Below are positions 33,154 to 45,245 of a stretch of DNA of 64,000 nucleotides, one piece after another. The stretch's first letter is position 1; each line of letters begins with the position of its first letter. The stretch comes from Drosophila miranda (Eukaryota; Arthropoda; Insecta; Diptera; Drosophilidae): assembly GCF_003369915.1 (NCBI RefSeq), contig NC_046676.1, positions 11,762,001-11,826,000 of the forward strand. Reading direction: 5' to 3'. Position numbers and translations under genes: made by a program. The notes below the pieces were generated by a model, which saw only the letters and a list, made by a program, of their open reading frames with translations, was not told where the DNA came from and did not search any database.

Positions 33154-35973
33154 GCGGTGGGTAGTGGGTGGAGCTACTGGTGGCTTATCAGCCAGCGAAC
33201 AATTTAAGTTGTCATCCTGATGTGAGGGGTAGAAGTCTCCAGCTACTGGCCAGTGCCAAGCAGATGTTTATCAAGGGCCAAAACTTTTCTGTTTAACCAG
33301 ACTTTTGCTTAATTCGAGCGTCTGTCTGTGGCCTGACCTGACCCTGTAGCTGTCCCAGTCCCTGCCCCTGCCCTATGACCTCTGTCCGATCTGGCTTTTC
33401 TTGGTCAAAGTTTAGCTCATCAACAAATGATGCATGGTTGTTGCTGCTGCTCGTATTGGTTCCGGAATGGGGTGTGTGGCAGACTGATTGACAGCTCCTT
33501 CCGCTTCCTTCGACTCCCTTGATGAGTGTGCGTGCGGGTGTGCGTAAGGGACCTGCTTATCAACTTACTTTCAAAGTCAATTTCAATTAATCAATTGTCA
33601 AGTATTTTGACAAGAGAGTTTATAACTCATTTGGAGACGCACGGACAGGCGGGCAGGATGTGTCTGCGGTGGCTTACTGCACACTGTACAGACACTCCTA
33701 CGCTAGTCAGGAAAGCGGCAGCAGAGCAAACCCACTGACAAGTGTAAAAATGCAATCACAGAGGCGTGCCATCTTCATACGAGTACATTGTATGACCTAG
33801 GTTGTAGCTGTTCCTGATGATGTTGCTGCTGGTGCCGCTGCTGCTGGTGACACTGCCATGTCATCAGTCTCCCTCAGGCATGGAGTCAACCAGGGAGTCA
33901 CCCCTCAGACAGGGGCCATCCCTCAGCCAGGGACAGTAACCCCTCCTTCATCCAGGAACACGCCTCTCTCTATCCAGAGGAAGCGACGCGCGTTTATGTT
34001 CTGTTATTTACAATAGCGCATTTTCACACATATTTTTTCAAAGTCAACAACATGATTTTCGCAGTCAGTTCGTACGCTGCACGACGTGTGCATAAAACCC
34101 AAACTCAGTGGCAACAATAGCGGGGCAACAACAATAGCAACAGAGAAACAACATTTACATTTTAAGTAGTTTTTAAATCGCTGCAGACAAACGTCAGAGT
34201 GTTGACAATTTATCATGCTCCCGTTTCACCCGCCCGCCCCCCCCCCCCAGGCATTACTCCCATTCGCTCTGTGGGGGTGTCTCTCAGTACGTGATGTACA
34301 CTGAACTTGGAAGAAAACATGATCCACTTGATGTTGGAATATTGAAACATATAATGGAGATGTTTAAACTATTTTCAAACATGTAAACGATCTCTTTTTC
34401 ATATACTTTCTTCCAGTGTATTGCAAATATCCTCATTTTTCTCTAAGTGTTCTGCTGGCAACAGAGCTGGTGCTAAGGCAACTGCAATTTTTGATTGATT
34501 GCTGTCAACAGAAGGGGACTTGCGCTCAGTCACGCACTCCAGACTCCAGACTCCTCGATCCGAATTCTTTTCCCCCGCAGACTACCGACTGCAACAGACT
34601 GCAACAGCAACAGAAAAGTTTTTACATGACCTCCTCCCCTTCCCCGTCGGGGGTTTTATGGGAATTTCATTTTAATTAATTTAAAGGCGAATGCAACTTA
34701 TTGATTTATGTCGGCCACTGTTCTCGCACTTGCAAATGAGGCTGAAGTGCGCCGGCGGCTGTCCACTTAAAGGAAGAATACTCAATTAGCTCTGGCTGCG
34801 GATGAGCCGTACGATGACGCTACGGATGATGGCTGCTCCTGAGCTTTCGTTAAGTTGATTCCAGCCTTTCGGGTTGGGGCGGTCAAGTGTGTCAGCACAT
34901 GGCTCTTCTGTCGGTGCGGTGGTGGAGCCTGTCACTGATGCTCACATATGCAAAATTAATTACTTCTGCCGGAGCTCCCTTCGAAAACATCGGCTAAAAG
35001 TTTAAGCTGGAACGCATTTTTACCCGAAATTCAATTGAAACTTTGCAGACGACAGAGAATGCGAATGCGAATGCAAATGCTAGTGCGACATGACTAATTT
35101 CCGTGCTTTCTCTCGTTCTCTTTGGCAAAGTTTTCATAAAGATGCCGATGCCAAAAGTTGCATGCCATTGAAGGATGGGAAGGAATTTATGAAGTGCCGC
35201 GCCCGCGGCTGATTTCACTTGCTTTCCACCCTCCACTTCGCAGTCACCCCCTCTTCACATCAATTGATTGTCCAGGAATCGAAAAATTTTATTTTACTTG
35301 AGTTTTTCTTGCATCCATCCAATGTCCAATGTCCAGGGCCATGGCCATGGCCACGGCCACTTGAAGCGCATTTTCTGCGCCATTTCAATTCCGACTTCTG
35401 GCCCCTAGCCTCCCTTTGGCTAAAATGTACGAATTACGGAGTATTCCCTGCCCTCCGTGGCAGCTCTAGCTCTCCCTTTCGCTGGTTTGATAAATTGTCT
35501 GGAAATTACAAATGGACACAGAGGCCAATAGCTTTTAGGCCAAGTTCCTCTTGTTCATCTCGGTTTTTGGGTTCTGGGTTCTGAGTTCTGGGTTCTCAGC
35601 ACTCGGTTTTTGGGTGGGTGGGTTCGGTTCAGTGGATGGGGCAGAAAGAACATTTATGGTAATTTAAAATAAATGTGTGGCACGGAATTGGGGGCAGCAT
35701 TCGCATTCGGTTTTCAGGAAGATCCTAAGGAGAAGGCGCTTCCTGTCTATTTACGCTGATTTATGGCCGAACATTGTTGACTCTTAATGGCAAATGTCGA
35801 CAAATTTGCTTTAATGGTCAATATAATAGATGTTGCTCTGCTGTTTTGATTTATGCCCCGGACCGGACCGGGCAGGACAGAGTCGCCTCTGAGCAGTCTG
35901 TCTACATGAATTTTTATTTGGATCTGGCATTGCACCATCAAACAAACACAACACACAAAATTCATTGTGCAAA

Positions 35974-38900
35974 ATGCCCCAAAATCTATGCCGGTGTGGG
36001 CCCCTGGTACTCGGCGCGGCGAACCGGTGAGTAGTGATAGCATCCGATAGAATTTCGATTCTATACCATTTCGAAAATATCTGTCATCAGGGCTGTTTAC
36101 TGCTCCGGGCCGCTGCTGGACGCCGTACAGAGGTCAAACATGTTTCCGGACTGCAAGACTTTCGTGGACATGAAGAGCAAGTATTCGCCGGAGAGGGTGC
36201 TGGCCGACTATGAGCTGTTCCGCAATTGCCGGAAGAACGATGGTTCCTTCCAGTTCCTGCAGATGTTTGTAGAGGTTCGACACAGTTCTACGCGGGCACA
36301 TTGCACATATATTTATTTATCATATATATATATTTATCATTTATCGCTTACAGAAACACTTTTTGGAGAAAGGCACCGAACTGGAGCAGTGGACACCGCC
36401 CGACTGGAAGTGTGAGCCGCCGTTCACCAAGAGAATTGCCGATCCGGATCTGAGGAAATTCGCGGTGGACCTAAACGGCTTGTGGAAGGTGCTGGGCCGG
36501 CGCATGAAGGACGAGGTGAAGGAAAATCCAGAGAAACACTCCATCGTGTACGTCCCCAACCCAGTGATTGTGCCGGGCGGCCGCTTCATTGAGTTCTACT
36601 ACTGGGACTCACTGTGGATTATCCGCGGTCTGCTGCTCTGTGGGATGCACGATACGGCCCGGGGCATGATCGACAACTTCCTCTCGATAGTGCGACAGTA
36701 CGGATTCGTTCCGAATGGAGGGCGCATCTACTACTACGGACGCTCGCAGCCTCCGATGCTGATACACATGATGAAGTCCTACGTGGACATAACCATGGAC
36801 GAGAAGTACGCCATCCAGTCGCTGCCGCAGCTCGAGACCGAGTTCGACAACTTCATCGAGAAACACCAGGTGCAGGTGAAGGGTCGCACCATGTACCACT
36901 ACAAGGACTGCTCGACGGGACCGCGACCGGAGTCGTATCGGGAAGACGTGGCCAGTGCGGCGGACTTCTTGAGCGAGCCGGAGAAGGAGCGGCACTACAC
37001 GCAGCTTAAGTCGGCCTGCGAGTCTGGCATGGACTTTAGCTCGCGCTGGTTCATTGCCAGGGATGGAACGAATCGGGGCACGCTGAAGGACATCCAGACC
37101 ACGTCGATAGTGCCGGTCGAACTGAACGTGATCCTCTTTCGCAGCGCAAAGATCCTGGTCGAATTCAATCGCAAGGCGGGCAACACCGCCAAGGTGGAAG
37201 AGTACTCGGACATTGCCTGCGGCCTCGTGAAGGCGGTGCGCGACGTCCTGTGGAATGAGGAGGCGGGCATCTGGCTGGACTACGATCTGCTCAACAACAA
37301 ACCGCGGCCCTACTTCTCCGCCTCCAACTTCTCGCCGCTGTGGGCCCGCGCCTATCCCCTGGTGGACACTGAAAAGATCGCAAGGGGCGTGATGAACTAC
37401 ATCAAGACGCACAAACTGGACGACTACCCCGGCGGAGTGCCCAACACAATGAACAAGGAAACCGGCCAGCAGTGGGACTACCCGAACGTGTGGCCCCCCA
37501 TGATGTTCATGATCATCGACGGGCTGTACAATCTGGGAACGCCCGAGGCCAGGACCATGTCCGAGCGCTGGGCTCATCGCTGGGTCAAGAACAACTACGA
37601 GGCCTACAGCCAAACGGGCTTCATGTTCGAGAAGGTGAGCTATCCTTCCCTCAATCCTGCTGATGATTCCAGCAGTCCATGTCCATCCCTCGCTTTCTCT
37701 TTCAGTACAATTGCGAGAAATTTGGCTCTGGTGGAGGTGGCGGGGAGTACCAGAATCAGACGGGTTTCGGCTGGACCAACGGCATCATTCTCGAGTACCT
37801 CTTCAGGTATGGCCAGGAGCTCTCCCTTGAGGATAGCAGTGATGTCCATTGCAAGTGCAAGGCAGGAAAAGCGAGTAAAGCAGGCACAGGAGGCACTTTA
37901 AGTGACTGCCCGGAGACAAGTGACGCACGAATGGACCCGAAAAAGAATTACATCATCACCAGCGAGAACCATATCGACGCCTGTAATAGCCCGTTTCTCA
38001 GCCCGATTTCAAGTCCGGGTACCAGTCCGCATAAAGCAGTGGACGAGACATCCAATCGGATGAAACAGTCCCTCGTGGCGAACATAGTCGGAAATCCAGT
38101 GGTTCCCAGTCCGAGACGATCCACGGGACGATCAGTGCTTCCCATTTCAGGACGATCGACGATCACCAGCTATCCACAACTAGAGGAAGCTGCTGCGGGC
38201 GAGTACACTGAGCATGTTGTTCCTCGGGAGCAAGCCTCTGCTATTCCTTACATTCGAGACCAGTCGGCTGCTATTCCCAGTCCCGGACGATCTACGATAC
38301 CTTCTCAACCAGGATCCAGGCTCCCTTCCGTTGCTCGAGCACAAGACACTGATATTCCTCACAGTCGAGAACAATCCGCTGCTTATCCTAACACTCGAGA
38401 ACAGTCCGCTGCTATTCCCAGTCTCGGACGATCTACGATACCTTCTCAACCAGGATCCAGGCTCCCGTCCGTTGCTCGAGCACAAGACACTGATATTCCT
38501 CACAGTCGAGAACAATCCGCTGCTTATCCTAACACTCGAGAACAGTCCGCTGCTATTCCCAGTCTCGGACGATCTACGATACCTTCTCAACGAGGATCCA
38601 GGCTCCCGTCCGTTGCTCGAGCACAAGACACTGATATTCCTCACAGTCGAGAACAATCCGCTGCTTATCCTAGCACTCGAGAACAGTCCGCTGCTATTCC
38701 CAGTCTCGGACGATCTACGATACCTTCTCCACCAGGATCCAGGCTCCCGTCCGTTGCTCGAGCACAAGACACTGATATTCCTCACAGTCGAGAACAATCC
38801 GCTGCTTATCCTAGCACTCGAGAACAGTCCGCTGCTATTCCCAGTCTCGGACGATCTACGATACCTTCTCAACCAGGATCCAGGCTCCCGTCCGTTGCTC

Positions 38901-40777
38901 GAGCACAAGACACTGATATTCCTCACAGTCGAGAACAGTCCGCTTTTGATCCTCACAGTCGAGAACAGTCCGCTTTTGATCCTCACACTCGAGAACAGTC
39001 CGCAGCTATTCCCAGTCAAGGGCGAACCACGATCGAGTACATTAATTCTCCGGAGCGTTACATTCGAGAACATAGCAGTGCTGTTCCCAGTCCGGCACGA
39101 TCTCCGACGCTTACAGTTGAGAACAATACAAATAAGCTGCTAATCCTTACGGTTGAGAACAATAACAACAATAATGTCATTCTTAATCAACGACAATCAA
39201 GGAACGCGCCTCAGGCTGTTCCTCGAGAACAAACCAATGGTACTCAAAGTCCGGGACAATCACCTATTCAACGAGAATCCGGCATCCCGTCTCCTGTGGA
39301 CTACACTGCTTCTACTGATCCTTACAGTCCGGAAAAATCTGGTGTTGATCCATACGATCGAGATCAGTCCACTGTTGATCCTTACAATCGAGAAAAAGTC
39401 GCTGCAGATCCTTACAATACAGAACAGCACTCTGCAGATCCTTACAGCCGAGAACAGTCCACTGCAGATCCTTACAATCGGGAAAAATCGGCTGCAGATC
39501 CTTACAATCGAGAACAGTCCACTGCTGATCCTTACAGTCGAGAAAAATCAGCTGTTGATCCCTATAATCGAGAACAGTCCACTGCTGATCCTCACAGTCG
39601 AGAAAAGTCAGCTGCAGATCCTTACAATCGAGAACAGTCCACTGCTGATCCTTACAGTCGAGAAAAATCAGCTGTTGATCCTTACAATCGAGAACAGTCC
39701 ACTGAAGATCCTTACAATCGCGAAAAATCGGCTGCAGATCCTTACAATCGAGAACAGTCCACTGCTGATCCTTACAGTCGAGAAAAATCAGCTGTTGATC
39801 CTTACAATCGAGAACAGTCCACTGCTGATCCTTACAGTCGAGAAAAATCAGCTGTTGATCCTTACAATCGAGAACAGTCCACTGCAGATCCTTACAATCG
39901 GGAAAAATCAGCTGCAGATCCTTACAATCGGGATCAGTCCGCTGCAGGTCCTTACAGTCGTGAGCAATCTGTTGCTGATCCTTACAATCAAGAAAGATCC
40001 GCTGCAGACCCCTACACTCAAGAACAATCAGCTGAAGATCCTTACCCTCGAGAGCAAGGCCCTGTTGATCCTTACAAACGACCACAACTCTGTGGGGCTC
40101 CCAACTGTCCAGGACAACACAGGATCCTGGCCGCTATCCCGTTCACTGCTGCTGCTGTTCCTTACAATACCACTACCGTGCCTCACAGTAGAGAGCAAGA
40201 CGATGCTGATCCCAGCCAGGAGCGTTCCCCGGTTCCTGTTCATCGAGAAACCAGGTTCGCTTCCTGTCACCAGAGTGACCCTCTTTCTGTGCCTCGAGAA
40301 CAAGTCGCATCACTGGCTCACACCGCAGCTGGGGCACAGATGCATATGGTAGCACCCAACAGAGGTTCTCCCTGTGGGTGTGCAATCAACTCACCCCAAA
40401 CTTCGGGGCTTCAGCAGAGCGCAGAAAGCGTTGGCCCCCAACACAGTAGAAGCCATTCGGGATACGATGGTCCAGATCCTCCACAAGGCTGCCCCATCTG
40501 TCCGCACTGTGGCGGCATCCAGGAAGAACCGACCGTAGACTCTAAGGCAACAAACCAGCCATCGGTAACAGGTATGCCAGTGAAGAAAGTGGTGCCAGTT
40601 AGACCAGTGAAGCCAGAGATGCCATCGGATTGTGAATGTGAAACGCCGCCTATCAGTAGCACCAAGCTCCCGGCCGTCAAGCTGTTCCCACTGGCCGATC
40701 CAAAAGACACAGATTGTCCGGAGGAATCCAAGACCGTCGATACGTTGTGCTGCGGTTGCCCCATTGACCCCAAGTAA
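35974..40777 (+). CDS. CG6262: Trehalase (GH37) with a ~980-aa repetitive C-terminal tail, 1,529 aa
   Basis: Exons 35974-36026, 36091-36274, 36354-37634 and 37706-40777, all in phase. The enzyme part (about residues 19-551) hydrolyses trehalose to two glucoses. Both trehalase signatures are present: PGGRFIEFYYWDSLW (153-167) and QWDYPNVWPP (452-461). RPESYRED (270-277), catalytic acid Asp306 in ESGMDFSSRW and catalytic base Glu520 in GGGGGEY followed by QTGFGWTNG are intact, so activity is likely. The tail then runs on in the same exon: five 47-residue repeats, 25 decapeptides (DPYNREQSTA type) and a Cys-rich end. The ATG at 35974 has an ideal CAAA-like context but gives no signal peptide, so an upstream exon is possible. 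The exon-2 donor (GTTCGA) is weak. The symbol rests on my memory of the D. melanogaster trehalase paralogue next to Treh. Confidence 0.88.
38255..38959 (+). repeat. 141-bp coding tandem repeat, five copies
   Basis: Unit starts (CGAGAACAGTCC-type) fall at 38255, 38396, 38537, 38678 and 38819, exactly 141 bp apart. Each encodes 47 residues: REQSAAIPSLGRSTIPSQ, then PGSRLPSVARAQDTDIP, then HSREQSAAYPNT. Copies differ by only a few bases, so they were recently made or homogenised. The last copy passes into two 30-bp HSREQSAFDP units. Confidence 0.95.
39317..40066 (+). repeat. 30-bp coding tandem repeat, 25 copies without indels
   Basis: From the first GAT of DPYSPEKSGV (39317) to the partial 26th unit (40067) is exactly 750 bp, or 25 x 30. 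The consensus is DPYNREQSTA alternating with DPYSREKSAV, which makes a 60-bp higher-order unit in the middle (about units 5-21). The outer units are more diverged (DPYTQEQSAE, DPYPREQGPV), as expected when unequal exchange homogenises the centre. Confidence 0.96.
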
Positions 40778-41300
40778 AAATCTGACCAAAAACTGTAAAA
40801 TTCCAAATTTCAATCTCAATATAGACACTGCCGAAAAAAAATGCATTTTGAGTATTATTTTTGTTTGATATTTATTATTACTAATTGCTTTAGTATTAGC
40901 CACGATGCCATCGGAGTCGTCTCTAAGCTCGGAGATCGTGCAATATGCAATACCAAAGAGTATTCATTCAGAGAGTGATAGTGTCGCTTATACATATAGG
41001 GGAAAGGGTATTCAATGAAAGAAAGTCTGGAGTGAGAGTTTCGCCTAATTTCTTCCTCGACAAGCCATTCACAGCCCCCTACGGTTATCTTTATGGGCCT
41101 GTCAATATCTTTATGACACACAGATACACAGACACTGAGATATACATACAAATACATTTGGGGCAGGGACACATTTTGAGGGAAAGCGAAAGTCTTGTTT
41201 GACACAATTTCCGCATGCCCCAGCCAAGCCGTGCAACCCATCTCTTTCGCTCACTCCCTCTTTCATTCTCTCGGTCTATCCGGCCGTGTGGCCAGATGGT

Positions 41301-41318
41301 TGTGTGTGTGTGTGTGTG
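41301..41318. repeat. (TG)9 microsatellite
   Basis: Nine TG units downstream of the trehalase gene. Confidence 0.85.
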
Positions 41319-44194
41319 TTCATGCTTGTAATATTTGTGAACGAATCATTGATGTGTTCGCACAGACAGACAAACATACGCTCATCTGTTCACTGACTCA
41401 TAAGCTCTCTCCCACACACACACACACTCACATACCGAACCGAACGAAAAAAGCCAGAACATTACGATTATGGAAGGGATACGGACTATAAGATGCCCTC
41501 GACCGTAGTGCTATACGACCAACTACCGGCTACAGCACACTACTTCTTTAATAATGTCCTATCTAGATGAGTTTTTGTATAGTCTAAATCAACACTTTTT
41601 CATTCTTCACTGTATAACATTTGGGACTGTGAATAGTACATGGTTTTCCCTACTTTTTAAATAATTTTGCAGGAATACAGCATACCTCTGAACTCCACGG
41701 GCATATGGGGTAAAAATACCCGCGCTCCATTACAACGGTTCCCTTCGCCACCGCTCGCTGACAGCGCCCCCCGCTGATGCGATTGTATGGCTCTGATATT
41801 ATTGAAATGCCATTTTGATTGGCTTTGATGTGTGGACGGGTGGGAGAGTAACGATTTGATGTTGCTAAATGTTACATGCAGATGCCCGATATGGGCCATG
41901 CTGATGTGATTAAGCGATAAGTAGTCAGCCATGCAGTACTCCATCCAGAGAGATATTAGATCGTTTGTGCCCCGCTCCGATGATTTCATTCGCTGCTAAT
42001 TTGATTGAACTGGAAAACTAGTTGGAAATGGGTGCATAAAAGGAGTTTAGTCAGAGAGAATGCAACAGAGATTGGCTCCTTGGGCCCAAGTTCTTATCCA
42101 ATTATACACTTATGGCCATTTGTCAGTCGAATGTGTCAACGGTGTCGCACAGCACACGGAGGAGAGCGAATGGGTGCGAAAGTGTACTTCGAAATGAAAC
42201 CAGAAACCAGAAACCCGAAGCCGCAAGGAACACCCAAGTCTGACAAACTGCCTCGGAGACAGACAGCTGGCAGACAAACAGAGAGCCAGAGAGCAAGGCT
42301 ACCACAACCGAATCATATCACATCACAGACGTGCAACTGAGCAGCACTTGATGATGAGGAATGTGCACATCCTTGGCGGCTGTGGCGGCTGCAGATGGCA
42401 TGTGCACTGAGAGGATTCCGAGTTTGATCATTTCCGTCATTACTTTCCACGACAGACTTGCCAGACAGAGATCTACATTTTGCCGCAGTGCACTGCAGTG
42501 CATTTGAGATTCTTCCATCAAACTGATAAATTCGGAAAAGAGTAGAAATAATTCAGAGCCGAATAAAACCTTTACCTCCTTTCTGGCAGTGCAAACGCAT
42601 TGTCTGGTAATCCACTTCCTCATCCATCCTTCCATTCGTTCTGCCAAACCAAGAAACTGCGATGAAATGCAGAAACGCTGTAGCTCATCAGTCTTTGAGC
42701 CCCGCCGACCCTCTGCCCTGTCAGAGGAAATCCCCTCTTGATTATAAGTTTGACGCACCGCAGCTTTTAATGCTGAATCTAGAGTCAGAGTCGGAGGTGG
42801 AGGTGGAGATGGGGTGGAGTCCTAAAGAACTAAGGAAAAGTTGCAGTTTGCTGACTCCGTCACCGACTCTTTCGAGTTGCTTTTCCAATTAGACTCTGGC
42901 GGAATCATTTGCATGTTATTGACTAAATTAAGTGTCGAGCGCAAGTTGTAAAAATATGCAAAATTGGCCAGCAGACGAAACGAAACACAGAAGGCACGAG
43001 CCAGCCCTACGGAATGGAATTAAAATCAAATAAAATCAAATCAAATGAATGGCTTTGGGTTCAGCTCAGTTACACTGATAAAAGCAGTTAAAAATAATTT
43101 CAAAATTCGTTCAACCTGTACGTATGACCTGTCCTGTATCCTGCCCCTGAGTGCGAGCCTTTGTTTGGCTGAAAATTGAAATTGGAATTTGCATGTTTGT
43201 CAGCAGCAGCAGCAGTAGCAGTGGCAAATGTTTCAATTATTTGCCTCCACAAATGAATATAGAATCGAAACAAGAGCCACAGCAACAGCAAGAAATCTGT
43301 CACATGTCAAACTTTGCCATATTTAATTTCCTCTTTCCGAAATTAGTTTTCCCTCATCCGAAATATTGTGTGCTGCACATTCGTGTTGGTTTTTTTCACT
43401 TTTCTCTTTTTCTTTGCTTTCCCAAACTTCATTTTGGTTTTTTTTCTTTCTGTTGGTCCCCGCTCGCAGCTGCAATAATTCATGTTCAAAAACTACAAAT
43501 TGAGTCATAAACAACTTTTGATTTCGCATATGGCCCGCCTGTTCCTCCTGTTTCTGTTTCTGTTTCAGTCCTCTGCTGTGCCGTCCCGTCCTGTCGTGTC
43601 CTGATCCGGGGGTTGTGTCTGCCCCGTCTGGTTCGGGCTTTTCTTTTTTCTTTCCTCGTTTGCATTGCATACTTTTGGGGTGCAGTTGGGGTTCGATCTA
43701 GAGCGGAGAGCATGAGGCGTGAGTGGAAGCGTACAGCTCGTGAATATCGAACCATTAGTCCGCGTTTTTCCATCCAATAATCACAGTCCGTTTAATGTAA
43801 TTAACTGCTGAGCAATGATTCCAAAAAGCTTAAACATTGATGGTTAAATACATACGAGTATACGTATGGCGGCTATTCATTCCGTCGTCCGATATTTTAC
43901 TCATATTGTCGCTAGCGAGCGATGCGAGTGTGCAATGGTCTGACCCCTAGTAATGTATAAATAAGGACGGTATATTGGGACCCATAACATAGTCTAAGCC
44001 ACTGCCGACATATGCAAATAGATTATGGGATAGATTAAATATGTATGATGGATTTAGAAAGCTCTTCCACTATTAGGTAAGGACTTACAAGCAGAGTAGG
44101 TACGGTAAAAGCATGGAAAATATACCCAAAAACTCCAAGAACTTCCTTTGTCCATCGTGACTTGAGTACGGGGCCCTCCTTCGTAGCCCATCTC

Positions 44195-44331
44195 TATAAA
44201 TAGGAACCACTCATTGTGTTCTAGTTGACCTCTTCAAATATTCAAAGCCACTGCAATCGCGCTCATTAAAAACAAAAGACTATATCCACTGTAAATACGA
44301 GAGCTTGTGTGCATATATAGAGTCGAATAAA
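44195..44331 (+). promoter_or_regulatory. TATA box, Inr-like site and AATAAA in close succession
   Basis: TATAAATA at 44195-44202 is followed 28 bp later by an Inr-like CTAGTTG (A at 44223), and AATAAA lies at 44326-44331. There is no ATG between them on the plus strand. It could be a small non-coding transcription unit, a mobile-element remnant, or chance. Confidence 0.25.
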
Positions 44332-45220
44332 ACCGCTTAATTCATAATTTAACAGGCCGCACTTTTAGTTGTGGTTAACGAAAAGAGAAAAACTTTTTAA
44401 AACCATTTAAAAAGGTATGCAAACAATGTTTGTCCGTCCGGCTGGCTGGTCCGTCTGGCTTACTTATGTATTTTACTCTTTATGATTTATTTGGAATGCT
44501 CTGGCCACATTCGGCCAGACACCAGAGGCAGACGGCAGCCGGAACCGGCAACAGAAACCCGAAAACCCAAAAAGCTTTGCCGCTTAATTTCATTAAAAAT
44601 TTATGAAATGAAGGCACAGCCGGGCGGGCGTATTAAAATTTGATAGTCTGCTCTGAATGTATGCATGTATCTGTGTGCGGCAGTATCTGTGCGGGAGTAT
44701 CTGTGCGTCGTCCTCCATGCGTCATTGTTAATATTGTGCTGCGGTTTTTACGCCAAAAGTCACCAATGCTGGAGCGGAAAAAAGTCCACTTCTTTTCATT
44801 CCGTTTCGTTTCGTTCTGCTCGTTTGTCGGTCCGTTTGGGCGAGAGTATTGTGCACTTTATTTGATGGACTTGTTTATGAGCAATTTCCATTCCCGCCAG
44901 AGCAGCAGGAGGAGCAGGGGGCGGAGGGGGAGTGGAAGTGGAAGTGGAAAGAGCGAGCACCTACCTTAATTCTTATTTTTATTAATGTTTATTGCATTGC
45001 GAGCATTTAATTTGATGCTCATGTCCAAGTCCCACAATGATGAGACGTAAAACGAAATTGCAACTCAAGAGTGGGTTCTGGATTGGCAGTGGTTGGGTTT
45101 TTGCGTCTGTGCGTTCGGGTGCGGATCCGGTGCCAGGTCTTGGCACAGTCCTCAGTCGGCAATGCAATTTGCAAATGCGTATTGCGGTGTCCGTGAATGG
45201 AGAATGGCAGCACGCACTTT

Positions 45221-45245
45221 CTCCACTCCACTCCACTCCACTCCA
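45221..45245. repeat. (CTCCA)5 minisatellite
   Basis: Five tandem CTCCA units. Confidence 0.85.

Larger units (their letters stand above)
26900..35970. other. 9-kb region without a convincing gene
   Basis: Both strands hold only short open frames rich in Cys, Ser, Pro or Leu runs that arise from simple sequence. Visible structure: GAT/GAC repeat at 29558-29587, a triplicated CTGTCCAG at 31456-31479, a GGCCACCGG-like repeat near 32392-32427, an AGC repeat at 33131-33153 and twelve C at 34237-34248. No tRNA, rRNA or transposon coding sequence was recognised. It may be regulatory DNA, an intron of an unseen gene, or 5' sequence of the trehalase gene. Confidence 0.5.

Noticed and set aside
36609-37613. 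334-aa open frame on the minus strand
   Set aside because: Antisense to the conserved trehalase exon; GC-rich codon third positions open the frame.
38255-40066. Regular direct repeats considered as a CRISPR array
   Set aside because: Eukaryotic coding tandem repeats in a single open frame; no unique spacers.
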